Shown: positions 52,048 through 60,767 of the stretch, piece by piece | Numbering within the stretch: position 1 is the stretch's first letter | How the letters are laid out: the number at the start of each line of letters is the position of its first letter | NCBI RefSeq assembly: GCF_003385235.1 | Contig: NZ_PQIA01000022.1 | Coordinates: 1-64,000, forward strand | Length of the DNA stretch: 64,000 bases | Reading direction: 5' to 3' | DNA from: Amycolatopsis circi | Lineage (GTDB): Bacteria; Actinomycetota; Actinomycetes; Mycobacteriales; Pseudonocardiaceae | Notes under the pieces: generated by a model | The model's database searches: none | What the model saw: the letters and a program-made list of their open reading frames with translations, nothing else | What the model was told of the DNA's origin: nothing | Translations under genes and position numbers: made by a program

Positions 52048-53988
52048 GTGCCTCGCATCTCTCCTCATGGAACCTGGACCTCTCCCGTCACGGCGGCCGA
52101 CGCAGCGGCCGCCGGCGGCGGCGCGCAATGGCTCGCCGCGGTCGACGGCGCGCTCTGGTGGGCGGAGGCGCGGCCTGCCGAAGGCGGTCGCGTCGCGCTC
52201 GTGCGCGCGCTTCCCGGCGGCGGCGTCGAGGACGTGCTGCCCGCGCCGTGGAACGTCCGGAACCGGGTGCACGAGTACGGCGGACGGCCGTGGCTCGCGG
52301 TCGACGGCGTCGTGGTCTTCACGCATTGGGCCGATCAGCGGGTGTACGCGTTCAAGAACGGCACAGACGGCGAGGTCGTCGCGCTGACGCCGGAACCGGC
52401 CACGCCGCAAGGCGTCCGGTACGGCGACCTCCGGCCCGGCCGCGCGGGCGAGGTGTGGGCCGTCCGCGAGCGCAGCACCGGGCCGCGGCGCACCGACATC
52501 TCCCGCGAACTGGTCGCGATTCCGCTGGACGGCTCCGCCGAACGGGTGCTGGTCGAAGGGCACCGGTTCTTCACCGCGCCGCAGCTGTCGCCGGACGGCG
52601 CGCACGCCGCGTGGATCGCCTGGGATCACCCGGCGATGCCGTGGGACGGGACCGAGCTGTTCGTCGCGCCGGTCGCGGCCGACGGGTCGTTCGGGGAAGC
52701 GCGCGTGCTCGCGGGCGGGCCGGAGGTCGCGGTGTGCCAGGTGGCGTGGGAGTCCGCGGAGCAACTGCTCGTGCTCGCCGACCCGGACGGCTGGTGGAAC
52801 CTGCACCGCGTCGGGCTCGACGGTTCGGCGGTCAACCTCGCGCCGGCGGAGCGCGAGCTGGGCGGGCCGATGTGGAAGCTCGGCACCAGCTGGTTCGCCC
52901 CGCTGGGCGGCGGGAAGCACGCGGTGCTCAACTCGGGCAAGCCGGCGATTCTCGACGAGAGCGACGGTTCGGTCACGCGCGTCGACACCGAGCTGACCGT
53001 GTGGTCTTCGAGCGGGCTGGTCGCGACCGAGGACGGGATCGCCGGGATCGCGGGCGGGCCCCGGCACGAGAGCGCGGTCGTGGTGCTTGACCCGGACACC
53101 GGGAAGTGGCGCGCCCTGACGCCGCAGCCTGCCTCGCTGCCGCCCGCGGAGTACCTGCCGGTGCCGCAGGAGCGCGTCTTCACCGGACCGGACGGCGCGG
53201 AGATCCCGGCATACGTGTTCCCGCCGACGAACCCGGACTTCGTTGCGCCGGAAGGCGAACTGCCGCCGTATGTGGTGCACGTGCACGGCGGGCCGACCGG
53301 GCACAGCGACGAATCGCTCGACCTGGACTTCGCGTACTTCACCAGCCGCGGCATCGGCGTCGTCGCGGTGAACTACGGCGGCTCCACCGGCTACGGGCGA
53401 GCGTTCCGGGAGCGGCTGCGGGAGCAGTGGGGCGTGGTGGACGTGCGCGACTGCGCGGCGGTCGCCGAAGCTCTGGTCGCGGAAGGGATCGCCGACCGGG
53501 CCCGGCTGGGCATCCGCGGCGGCAGCGCGGGCGGGTTCACCTCGGCCGCGTCGATCACGATGACCCGCACCTACGCGGCGGCGACGGTGAAGTTCCCGAT
53601 CCTCGACTTCGCCGGCTGGACCGGCGAGGGCGGCGAAACGCACGACTTCGAGTCGCAGTACCTGGTCAGCATGGTCGGCCCGTATCCGGAAACCGCCGAC
53701 CGGTACCGGGAGCGCTCGCCGATGACGCACGTGGGCTCGCTGGCCGGGCCGGTGCTGTTCCTGCAGGGCCTGGAGGACGAGATCTGCCCGCCGGAGCAGG
53801 CGGACCGGTTCGTCTCCGAAATCGACGGCACCGGGATCCCGCACGCGTACCTGCGGTTCGAGGGCGAGCAGCACGGGTTCCGGAAGGCGGAGACGATCGT
53901 CGCCGCGCTGGAGGCGGAACTTTCCTTCTACGGCCAGGTGTTCGGCTTCGAGACGCCGGACGTGCCGCGGCTGGAGCTGTCCCGGTGA
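52048..53988 (+). CDS. S9 family peptidase (prolyl-oligopeptidase-like)
   Basis: A 646-residue enzyme. A beta-propeller region spans about residues 20-370 and the alpha/beta-hydrolase domain 390-640. The triad is Ser in IRGGSAGGFTSA, Asp in LQGLEDEICPP and His in EGEQHGFRKAE. There is no signal peptide, so it is cytoplasmic and probably acts on short peptides or acylated residues. GTG 52048 lacks a ribosome site and is preceded by TTAGGCT at leaderless spacing. It overlaps the next gene by 4 nt. Confidence 0.93.
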   Translation: MPRISPHGTWTSPVTAADAAAAGGGAQWLAAVDGALWWAEARPAEGGRVALVRALPGGGVEDVLPAPWNVRNRVHEYGGRPWLAVDGVVVFTHWADQRVYAFKNGTDGEVVALTPEPATPQGVRYGDLRPGRAGEVWAVRERSTGPRRTDISRELVAIPLDGSAERVLVEGHRFFTAPQLSPDGAHAAWIAWDHPAMPWDGTELFVAPVAADGSFGEARVLAGGPEVAVCQVAWESAEQLLVLADPDGWWNLHRVGLDGSAVNLAPAERELGGPMWKLGTSWFAPLGGGKHAVLNSGKPAILDESDGSVTRVDTELTVWSSSGLVATEDGIAGIAGGPRHESAVVVLDPDTGKWRALTPQPASLPPAEYLPVPQERVFTGPDGAEIPAYVFPPTNPDFVAPEGELPPYVVHVHGGPTGHSDESLDLDFAYFTSRGIGVVAVNYGGSTGYGRAFRERLREQWGVVDVRDCAAVAEALVAEGIADRARLGIRGGSAGGFTSAASITMTRTYAAATVKFPILDFAGWTGEGGETHDFESQYLVSMVGPYPETADRYRERSPMTHVGSLAGPVLFLQGLEDEICPPEQADRFVSEIDGTGIPHAYLRFEGEQHGFRKAETIVAALEAELSFYGQVFGFETPDVPRLELSR

Positions 53989-54884
53989 GGCCCGCCAGAC
54001 TCTCCGCCGGGGACACGGTCGCGCTCGTCGCGCCGTCCGGACCGGTGCCGCAGGATCTGCTGGACGCCGCGCTGCCGGTGCTGCGCGACTGGGGGGTGAA
54101 GGTGCGGGTCGGCGCCGGGGTGCGGGCTTCGGGGCAGTCCTACCTGTCCGCGCCGGACCGGGCGCGGGCGGCGGAGTTCACCGAGGCGTGGCTGGACCCG
54201 GAAGTCCAGTGCGTGCTCGCGGCGCGCGGCGGCTACGGGACGCAGCGGATGATCGACCTGGTGGACTGGGCGGCGTTGCGGGCTGCCGGGCCGAAGGTGC
54301 TGGCCGGGTCGAGCGACGTGACCGCGCTGCACCGGGCCGTGCACACGCATCTGGACCTCGCCACGCTGCTGTCGCCGATGCCGGCGAGCGTCCTGTTCGA
54401 CGAAGCCGCGTCGGAGCACTTGCGGCGGACGTTGTTCGAGCCGGACCACACGCGGGTGCTGCGGGCGCGGGAGCCGGACGTGGTGGCGCCCGGTCGTGCG
54501 CTGGGCGTGCTGGTGGGCGGGAACCTGTCGCTGCTGGCGTCCGGTGTCGGCACGGCGGAGCAGGGGTCCGCGCGCGGCGGGATCGTGCTGCTGGAGGACG
54601 TGACCGAGAGCCCGTACCGGATCGACCGGATGGTGACGCAGCTGCTGCGTTCCGGCTGGCTGGACGGCGTTCGCGGGATCGTGCTGGGCTCGTGGGCCGC
54701 GTGCGGCGACCCGGCGGAGGTCCGCGCACTGCTGGCGGAACGGTTGTCGCCGCTCGGGGTTCCGGTGCTGAGCGGGTTCGGCTTCGGGCACGTGGCGGGG
54801 TCGCCGACGCTGCCGCTGGGGGTTTCGGCCTCGCTCGACACCGAACTGGGCACCCTCACCCTCGACTCCCCCGCGCTGGACTGA
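53985..54884 (+). CDS. LD-carboxypeptidase (peptidase S66)
   Basis: A 299-residue S66 enzyme. The nucleophile Ser is in LAGSSDVTALH, followed by LVGGNLSLLASGVGT and LLEDVTESPYRIDRM carrying the catalytic Glu, and His in FGFGHVAGSPTLPLG. No signal peptide, so it acts in the cytoplasm on murein tetrapeptides during recycling, or on related substrates. GTG 53985 overlaps the peptidase stop in GTGA. Confidence 0.92.
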   Translation: MRPARLSAGDTVALVAPSGPVPQDLLDAALPVLRDWGVKVRVGAGVRASGQSYLSAPDRARAAEFTEAWLDPEVQCVLAARGGYGTQRMIDLVDWAALRAAGPKVLAGSSDVTALHRAVHTHLDLATLLSPMPASVLFDEAASEHLRRTLFEPDHTRVLRAREPDVVAPGRALGVLVGGNLSLLASGVGTAEQGSARGGIVLLEDVTESPYRIDRMVTQLLRSGWLDGVRGIVLGSWAACGDPAEVRALLAERLSPLGVPVLSGFGFGHVAGSPTLPLGVSASLDTELGTLTLDSPALD

Positions 54885-54889
54885 GCCGG

Positions 54890-55303
54890 ATGCGACTGTC
54901 CACTGTGGAAACCCGGGCCCGGTTCGCCGCGGCGCGGGTGGCTCGGCTCGCCACAGCGGACAGTCGCGGGGTCCCGCATCTGGTGCCGGTGACGTTCGCG
55001 GTGCGCGCCGACACGGTCGTCTTCGCGGTCGACCACAAACCGAAGACCACGACGTCATTGCGGCGGCTGGCGAACATCGCGGAGAACCCGGCGGTGTCGT
55101 TCCTGGTCGACGAATACGACGAGGACTGGTCGCGGTTGTGGTGGGCTCGCGCGGACGGGGCGGCGCGGGTGGTCGCTGATCCTTCGCGGGACTCGTATGT
55201 CGGATGGTTGGCGGAGAAGTACCCGCAGTACGCGGAGCGGCCGCCGGAACATGCAGTGGTCGTGACCGAGGTGCGGACCTGGCGGGGTTGGGCGGGTTCG
55301 TAA
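54890..55303 (+). CDS. F420/flavin-dependent PPOX-type oxidoreductase (TIGR03668-like)
   Basis: A 137-residue split-barrel protein of the pyridoxamine-oxidase-like superfamily. It has ETRARFAAARVARLATADSR, VPHLVPVTFAVRADTVVFAV, DHKPKTTTSLRRLANIAENP and DWSRLWWARADG, matching the actinobacterial F420-binding TIGR03668 group. It begins 5 nt after the carboxypeptidase stop, so it is the third gene of that operon. Confidence 0.88.
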   Translation: MRLSTVETRARFAAARVARLATADSRGVPHLVPVTFAVRADTVVFAVDHKPKTTTSLRRLANIAENPAVSFLVDEYDEDWSRLWWARADGAARVVADPSRDSYVGWLAEKYPQYAERPPEHAVVVTEVRTWRGWAGS

Positions 55304-55334
55304 CGTGCGGTCCGGGCGTGACGATCTTCCCGGC

Positions 55335-55961
55335 GTGCGGAGGGGGATCTTGGGCGCCGTGCTCGCGACGGCAGGGCTTGTCCTGCTCGCGGGTTGCGCG
55401 GACGGAAGTTCGACGTCGGCGGCTTCCTCGGCGCCCAAGGATCTCATCAAGTATTTGCCGAACGAAAAGCAGTTGAGCGACGCGGGGGCCAAGCAGAAAC
55501 AGGCTCCCGCTTCCTTTGCCGTCGGGTGGATCAATCCGTTGCACGTCGTGCCGCCGTGCGAGGGCAAGCGACCTTGGGACTCTGCACTGCGGAGCAACGT
55601 ACAGGCGACTGCGGTCGCCGGGGAATTGTCCGTCTGGCAGCTGGCAGCCGAGTACGAAGGCTATTCCGGCGAACAGCTGCTCTCCACTGTGGACAAGGCA
55701 CTGAACTGCGGCGATGCGGCTGCCCACGATCGCGAACTCGGGGCGCCGCCGCGGTTCTCCGTCCTCGGCGTTGCCGATCCGCAGCTCGGATTCTGCCGCC
55801 GGTTCCGGGAGGCGGGGCTGTCCAGTTGCGCCTGGGTGTTCGCGCACGGCGACCGGGTGCTCGCGATCCGGACCGACAGCACGACCACGGGCGCGGCGGA
55901 ACAGCAAACCGAGCTGAAGCGGCTGGCTCCGGCGTTCGTCGCGGTGTTCGACCAGGACTGA
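55335..55961 (+). CDS. lipoprotein, paralogue 1 of 3
   Basis: A 208-residue secreted lipoprotein. The signal is short (RRGILGAVLATAGLVLLAGC) with lipobox LLAGC. The mature domain shares with its two neighbours SAPKDLIKYLPNEKQLSDAG, a central Cys (VVPPCEGKRPWDSALRS), YEGYSGEQLLSTVDKALNCG and VADPQLGFCRRF, giving four Cys in two likely disulfides. No named family recognised. The start is unsure: GTG 55335, GTG 55305 or TTG 55350, the last with GGAGGGGG upstream. Confidence 0.78.
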   Translation: MRRGILGAVLATAGLVLLAGCADGSSTSAASSAPKDLIKYLPNEKQLSDAGAKQKQAPASFAVGWINPLHVVPPCEGKRPWDSALRSNVQATAVAGELSVWQLAAEYEGYSGEQLLSTVDKALNCGDAAAHDRELGAPPRFSVLGVADPQLGFCRRFREAGLSSCAWVFAHGDRVLAIRTDSTTTGAAEQQTELKRLAPAFVAVFDQD

Positions 55962-56046
55962 CCTGTCCCGGCGGCTGTGCGGGGTGGGGCGGGCTCGTAA
56001 CGCTGGACCGGAGTCTGGCGATCTTTCTCCCGAAATGGGGTGGATC

Positions 56047-56724
56047 ATGCGTGTTTCGCTGGCGGTGACCGGTCTTGTGCTGCTGGTCGCGGGATGTGCG
56101 GCCGAGACTCCGGCGGCGGCTCCGGTGCCGAGTTCCGCGCCGCCGTCGAGTTCGGCAGCGCCTTCGCCGTCGCCCTCGGCTTCGGCGGCTCCGGTCGCGA
56201 AGGATCTCACCAAGTACTTGCCCAGCGAGGAACAGCTCGCCTCGGCTGGTGCCCGGCGTCAGCAGGATCGGCTGCCGTATGTCGTCAGCTCGAACACGCC
56301 GTTGCGGATCGTGCGGGCGTGCGGTGCCGACCAGCCCTGGGATGCCGCCGTGCAGAACGGTGCGCAGGCGATCTCGGTGACGGACACGGTCCAGGTCCGG
56401 CAGCTTCTGGCCGAGTATCGGGATTACTCCGGCGAGCAGGTGGTCTCCGGCCTCGGCAAGGCGCTCGACTGCGGGAAAGTCGTGGTCGAGGACGAGTCGC
56501 TCGCCGTGAAGACGCGGTTTTCGGTCCCCGGCGTCGCTGACCCGCAGCTCGGGTTCTGCGGCCAGTTCGGGTCGGTCCGCGTGGCCGCTTGCGTGCTGGT
56601 GCTCGCCCACGGCGACCGCGCCCTCGCCATCACCTCCGTCGGCTGGCGCGCGAACATGACGGAACAGCAAGCCGAATTGAAGCGCCTCGCTCCGACGTTC
56701 GCCGCGGCGTTCGACCAGGACTGA
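56047..56724 (+). CDS. lipoprotein, paralogue 2 of 3
   Basis: A 225-residue lipoprotein. The signal MRVSLAVTGLVLLVAGCAA carries lipobox LVAGC; a Ser/Pro/Ala linker follows to about residue 50. The domain has DLTKYLPSEEQLASAG, VRACGADQPWDAAVQNGAQA, YRDYSGEQVVSGLGKALDCG, VPGVADPQLGFCGQF and ends with ELKRLAPTFAAAFDQD. Its four Cys are conserved in the paralogues. ATG 56047 has GGGGTGG upstream. Tandem duplication with 55335 and 56952 is evident. Confidence 0.85.
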   Translation: MRVSLAVTGLVLLVAGCAAETPAAAPVPSSAPPSSSAAPSPSPSASAAPVAKDLTKYLPSEEQLASAGARRQQDRLPYVVSSNTPLRIVRACGADQPWDAAVQNGAQAISVTDTVQVRQLLAEYRDYSGEQVVSGLGKALDCGKVVVEDESLAVKTRFSVPGVADPQLGFCGQFGSVRVAACVLVLAHGDRALAITSVGWRANMTEQQAELKRLAPTFAAAFDQD

Positions 56725-56726
56725 CG

Positions 56727-56915
56727 GTGGCGAAACGGCGCTACGTGGCCCGGGGCGTGCCCGGCGGATACCAGATCTGGGACAACCGTTCCCGCCGCTG
56801 GTGGGGCGATCGCTGTCAGCTCTGCCCGGACGATCTGGTCGCCGCGCTCAACAACCGTGCGGACCACGCGACTGTCACCGCGCTGATCAACCGGTACCGC
56901 GCTCTCAAGCGCTGA
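56727..56915 (+). CDS. small conserved-looking protein (62 aa) between lipoproteins
   Basis: GTG 56727 is 3 nt after the lipoprotein stop. The 62 residues (YVARGVPGGYQIWDNRSRRW, WGDRCQLCPDDLVAALN, ending INRYRALKR) look like a folded small domain with one Cys pair. Similar short proteins occur in actinobacteria, function unknown. Probably co-transcribed with paralogue 2. Confidence 0.7.
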   Translation: MAKRRYVARGVPGGYQIWDNRSRRWWGDRCQLCPDDLVAALNNRADHATVTALINRYRALKR

Positions 56916-56951
56916 TCATCCGCAGTACGCGGAACTGAAATGAGGAGCATC

Positions 56952-57668
56952 ATGCGTATCGCGCTTGTGGTGACCGGTCTTGTCCTGCTGGTCGCGGGTT
57001 GTGCTGCGCAGACTCCGGCCGCAGCTCCGGCACCGAGTTCCGCTTCGCCGCCAAGTTCCGCGGCGCCGCTCGTCGCCAAAGATCTCACGAAGTACCTGCC
57101 GAGCGGAGACGAGCTGACGAAGGCCGGTCTCGCCACGGGCCGGGATCGCCTGCCGTATGTCGTCGGCCCGAACACGCCGTTGCGCATCGTGCGGGCGTGC
57201 GGTGCCGACCAGCCCTGGGATGCCGCAGTGCGGAACGGCGCGCAGGCGTACTCCACGAAGGACGCGCTGTGGATCCGGCAACGGCTCGCCGAGTACGAGG
57301 GCTATACCGGCGAGCAGGTCGTCTCCGGCCTGGACAAGGCGCTCGGCTGCGGGAAAACGGCGTCCGGAGACCATGACCTCGCGTTCGTGACCCGCTTCTC
57401 CTCGCACGGCAAAGGACTGCCCGAGGACTCCGAGCTGACGGTGAAGACCCGGTTCTCGGTCCCTGGCGTCGCTGATCCGCAACTCGGGTTCTGCGGGCAG
57501 TTCGCGGAGGCTCATGTCGCGAGCTGTGTCCTGGTCCTCGCCCGCGGCAACCGCGTCCTCGCCGTCACGACCACCGACGACCGAGCGGGCCAGGTGAGCA
57601 TGGCGGCGCAGCAGGCCGAATTGAAGCGGCTGGTTCCGACGTTCGCCGCGGCGTTCGACCAGGGCTGA
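56952..57668 (+). CDS. lipoprotein, paralogue 3 of 3
   Basis: A 238-residue lipoprotein with signal MRIALVVTGLVLLVAGCAA (lipobox LVAGC). The domain matches paralogue 2 closely (DLTKYLPSGDELTKAG, NTPLRIVRACGADQPWDAAV, VPGVADPQLGFCGQF) but has an insertion of about 12 residues near FVTRFSSHGKGLPEDSE. ATG 56952 with GAGGAGC is preferred to the in-frame ATG 56940. It ends the tandem family. Confidence 0.85.
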   Translation: MRIALVVTGLVLLVAGCAAQTPAAAPAPSSASPPSSAAPLVAKDLTKYLPSGDELTKAGLATGRDRLPYVVGPNTPLRIVRACGADQPWDAAVRNGAQAYSTKDALWIRQRLAEYEGYTGEQVVSGLDKALGCGKTASGDHDLAFVTRFSSHGKGLPEDSELTVKTRFSVPGVADPQLGFCGQFAEAHVASCVLVLARGNRVLAVTTTDDRAGQVSMAAQQAELKRLVPTFAAAFDQG

Positions 57669-57681
57669 GAAGCACGTCGAG

Positions 57682-58161
57682 TCAGCGGGTCTGCGCCAGG
57701 TCCCCGAAATAGCCCGTCCGCCACAGGATCCGGGTGCGGACTTCGGTGATGCGCCAGCCGTTCCCGGCCTGTCGCAGGCCCGCGGTGACGACGCCGCCCG
57801 CGGTGAATGCGCGGTCCTCCATGCGCACGGTGACCGGGCGGTCTTTCCACAGGTGGATCGCGACGAGATTGGCGCGCACCACAGCGGTGGCGCCGTCGAT
57901 TTCGACGTCGTGGCCGGTCAGCAGGTGCTGGCTTGCCTCGAAGCGGGCGAAGCTGCGGGCGTGGCTGTCCGCGATGTCGGCCGGTCCGGTTATCTCGGCG
58001 CCGTTGGGGCGCACGATTTTGCCGTCCGGGGCGAAAATGCGGTGGAAACGCGGCAGGTCGAACTGCCGTTCGTCGACCGCGCGGTAGTAGCTGTTGAAGG
58101 TGCGGATGATGCGGGACGTGGCGAGCAAGGCGTCGAGTTCGTGCTGATTCGCTTCCGGCAC
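57682..58161 (-). CDS. SnoaL-like / NTF2-fold protein
   Basis: A 159-residue NTF2-like cone-fold protein with LLATSRIIRTFNSYYRAVDE, LPRFHRIFAPDGKIVRPNG and TGHDVEIDGATAVVRANLVA, ending in a strand pair (WRITEVRTRILWRTG). SnoaL-like proteins include cyclases, isomerases and binding proteins. GTG 58161 has GGGAGA at 5 nt; ATG 58197 is an alternative. It is divergent from the XRE regulator at 58335, which may control it. Confidence 0.85.
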   Translation of the reverse strand: MPEANQHELDALLATSRIIRTFNSYYRAVDERQFDLPRFHRIFAPDGKIVRPNGAEITGPADIADSHARSFARFEASQHLLTGHDVEIDGATAVVRANLVAIHLWKDRPVTVRMEDRAFTAGGVVTAGLRQAGNGWRITEVRTRILWRTGYFGDLAQTR

Positions 58162-58334
58162 CGGCTTCTCCCTCGGGGTTCCGCTGTCTCGGTTCATCGT
58201 TCCGGGCGGCCCTGGCGTGACATCGTGCTGTGCACATTCCGGGCGCGGACCGCGTCGCGGCAAGATGTGCCGACCCGGCGGGGTATCCCGGTCAGGGGCA
58301 GGCGGCGGGTTCGGCGGCGCGCCAGGATGGCCTG

Positions 58335-59204
58335 GTGAGCAACGGAAGCAACGAACTCGGCGGTTTCCTGCGCAGCCGTCGCGGGCGGTTGACGCCGGAG
58401 GCCGCGGGAATCGTTCCTGGCGGGACCCGGCGAGCGGTTCCCGGGCTGCGCCGGGAGGAACTGGCCGAGCTGGCCGGGGTCAGCGTCAGCTACTACACCC
58501 GGCTCGAACAGGGAGCCAGCAGCAGTGCGTCGGGCGCGGTGATCGACGCGCTGGCCACGGCGTTGCGGCTGGATTCGGCTGAGCACGAGCATCTGCGGAA
58601 TCTCGCCGCGCCTCGGCGAGCGGCTCGTCCGCGGGCCCGAAGGACGAAACTCAGGCCTGCGGTGCGGGATTTGCTCGCGGCGATGTCCGCGATGCCCGCG
58701 GTGGTGGTCGATCACCGGGCCGACGTCCTTGCCTGGAACCGGCTTGGGCACGCCCTGCTGGCCGGGCACGTCGGGTTCGAGGCGCCGGACGAGCGGATCC
58801 GTCCGAACATCGCGCGGATGCTGTTCCTCGACCCGCATCATCGCGCGCTGTACCGGGATTGGGCGGACAAAGCGTCGGTCACCGTCGCGGCGTTGCATCA
58901 GGCGGTCGCGCGGCATCGGGACGATCCGGTGCTGGAGCAGCTCGTCGGGCGGCTGGCGGTGGAGAGCCCGGAGTTCGCGCGGATGTGGGCGAAGCGGCCG
59001 GTCCGGACCTGTTCGTACTACGTGCGCGAACTGGACCATCCAGTGGTCGGACGTCTGACGCTCGCGAACGAGACCGTCGCGCTGCCCGACGACGATCAGC
59101 AGCTCGGCCTGTTCTACGCGCTGCCCGGCACGGCGGACGGCGACGCGCTCGCGTTGCTGGCTCAGAGTTTCGCCGAACCCCTGGTGAAGGAGAACGTTCG
59201 GTGA
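58335..59204 (+). CDS. XRE-family regulator with MmyB-like ligand domain
   Basis: A 289-residue regulator. The Cro/C1-type HTH is about residues 8-75 (GLRREELAELAGVSVSYYTR then LEQGASSSAS). The C-terminal MmyB-like PAS-type domain contains AVVVDHRADVLAWNRLGHAL and FARMWAKRPVRTC. It is divergent from the SnoaL-like gene and overlaps the downstream SDR by 4 nt, so it probably regulates both. GTG 58335 follows AGGATGG. The ligand may be a fatty acid or small oxidised compound, as for other MmyB-like proteins; unproven. Confidence 0.92.
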   Translation: MSNGSNELGGFLRSRRGRLTPEAAGIVPGGTRRAVPGLRREELAELAGVSVSYYTRLEQGASSSASGAVIDALATALRLDSAEHEHLRNLAAPRRAARPRARRTKLRPAVRDLLAAMSAMPAVVVDHRADVLAWNRLGHALLAGHVGFEAPDERIRPNIARMLFLDPHHRALYRDWADKASVTVAALHQAVARHRDDPVLEQLVGRLAVESPEFARMWAKRPVRTCSYYVRELDHPVVGRLTLANETVALPDDDQQLGLFYALPGTADGDALALLAQSFAEPLVKENVR

Positions 59205-59806
59205 GGATTCTTGTGGTCGGCGGTGCCGGGACGATCGGGCGGCGGCTGGTGCCGAAGCTGCGGTCGCGGGGGCACGAGGTCGTCGTGGCCGGGCGGACGT
59301 CCGGCGAGGTGCGCGTCGATCTGGCCGAGCCGGAGACGATCGCGGCGATGTACCGCGAGGTCGGCGCGGTGGACGCGGTCGTGAGCATCGCCGCGCATGG
59401 TGCGTTGGACGACTTCGCGACGCTCACCTCCGCGGAGCTGCACGAGAACATGCGCGCCAAGTTCTACGGTCAGGTCGAACTCGTCCTCCAAGGGCAGCAT
59501 CACGCGGCGGACGGGGCGTCATTCACGCTGACGTCCGGGATTTTCGCCGACGAAGCGTGGCCGCAGGTGACCGGCGGCGGGGTGATCAGCGGTGCGCTGC
59601 ACAGTTTCGTGCTGTCGGCGGCGATCGAGCTGCCGCGCGGGATGCGGGTCAACGCGGTGAGCCCGACGTTGATCGGCGATTCGGCGGACGCGTTCAGCGA
59701 GTTTTTCCCGGGGATGCGCCCGGTTCCGATGGACGAATTGGTGCGGCACTACCTGAACTGCGTCGAAAGCGACATCACCGGCACCGTCGTCCGCGCCTAC
59801 GCTTGA
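59201..59806 (+). CDS. short-chain dehydrogenase-like protein (small atypical SDR)
   Basis: A 201-residue SDR of the short YwnB/KR-like type. The cofactor motif is VVGGAGTIGRRLV at residues 5-17 and AGRTSGEVRVDLAEPETIAA follows beta-2. LTSGIFADEAWPQ contains the Ser-proximal region; the usual YxxxK reads GALHSFVLSAAIELP, so the catalytic Tyr is replaced and activity is uncertain. GTG 59201 overlaps the regulator stop (GTGA), so regulator and SDR are coupled. Confidence 0.85.
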   Translation: MRILVVGGAGTIGRRLVPKLRSRGHEVVVAGRTSGEVRVDLAEPETIAAMYREVGAVDAVVSIAAHGALDDFATLTSAELHENMRAKFYGQVELVLQGQHHAADGASFTLTSGIFADEAWPQVTGGGVISGALHSFVLSAAIELPRGMRVNAVSPTLIGDSADAFSEFFPGMRPVPMDELVRHYLNCVESDITGTVVRAYA

Positions 59807-59909
59807 CCGCGTTCGGCAAGGCTCTTACCTTTGACCCACCAGACATCGGATGTACGACGCCGCCGGCCGATGTGCCCCTTTCGTTCCTGGTCGGAAAGGA
59901 CACTCCGCC

Positions 59910-60719
59910 ATGCCGGATTCCCCTGGTTTCCCGCGCCGGACGGCGCTGCGCACGATCGTCGTGTCGGCGCTCGCCCTCCCGGTCCTGGCCGGTCCGCTGG
60001 CTCGCTGCGCCATTGCCGCGAGCCCGTTGTGGCATCCCGACCCGGTGAAGGACGGGCTGAAGGCGTTCGAGGGCGTCGAGGCTGATCGAGGCGGTCTGCA
60101 TCCGGACCGGAAGTACGTGGTGGTCGAAGGAAATCACTACCGCTTCAATATCTGGCGCGACGACCGCGACACCACGGGCGGCGGCGAGCGGCAGCGGACC
60201 GAGACGAAGGGCATGGTGCAGAACGGTTCCGCGCTGAAGATGCGCGACGGCGAGACGTGGACGCTGTCGTACGAGATGTTCATCCCGGCGAGCCTGCACG
60301 GGACGAGCCGGTTCACGCACATTTTCCAGACGAAGACCCCGGCGACGAACGACGGTCCGTGGGTGACGCTCGATCTGGTCCGGGACGGCGGCGTGGAGAT
60401 GATTTCCGCGCGCGCGTACGCGAATCCGGGCTCGCCGTCGATCGCGGCGGCGAAGCTGGCTCCATTGCGGGACAAGTGGATCACGGTCGAGTGGACGCTC
60501 ACGCCGGGCGACGCGGGCGCGGCGGCGTGCGTGATCCGCAGCGACGCGGGTGCGGGGGCGCCGATCGCCGCGCAGGGCAGCAAGACCGGGGTGAAGCTGC
60601 CGGATCAGGGCGACTACGTGCGGCCGAAGTGGGGCATTTACCGTTCGGTGGAGAGCGCGCAGTCGGACATTCTCGACACGTACCTGCTGTTCCGGAACTA
60701 CCGCGCGGACCGCAAGTAG
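59910..60719 (+). CDS. secreted polysaccharide lyase (heparin-lyase-like, PF14099)
   Basis: A 269-residue exported protein with a twin-arginine-like signal (FPRRTALRTIVVSALALPVL, cleavage near AIAAS). The mature jelly-roll has HYRFNIWRDDRDTTGGGERQ, WTLSYEMFIPASLHGTSRFT and the family-typical YVRPKWGIYRSVESAQ near the end. These match the Polysacc_lyase family; a glucuronan or related acidic glycan substrate is inferred. ATG 59910 is preferred over 59850 because it begins the signal. A strong terminator follows. Confidence 0.82.
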   Translation: MPDSPGFPRRTALRTIVVSALALPVLAGPLARCAIAASPLWHPDPVKDGLKAFEGVEADRGGLHPDRKYVVVEGNHYRFNIWRDDRDTTGGGERQRTETKGMVQNGSALKMRDGETWTLSYEMFIPASLHGTSRFTHIFQTKTPATNDGPWVTLDLVRDGGVEMISARAYANPGSPSIAAAKLAPLRDKWITVEWTLTPGDAGAAACVIRSDAGAGAPIAAQGSKTGVKLPDQGDYVRPKWGIYRSVESAQSDILDTYLLFRNYRADRK

Positions 60720-60721
60720 TC

Positions 60722-60767
60722 GTCGTGAGTGTTGGCGCCGGTTCTAACCGGCGCCAACACTCACGAC
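60722..60767. terminator. 22-bp perfect hairpin between lyase and mptB
   Basis: GTCGTGAGTGTTGGCGCCGG-TT and its exact complement flank CT. It lies just after the lyase stop and includes the mptB stop codon on the other strand, so it can end both convergent transcripts. Confidence 0.88.

Noticed and set aside
58162..58334. TGTGCACA palindrome near 58229 as an XRE operator
   Set aside because: Eight bases are too few to separate from chance and no second copy was found in the spacer.
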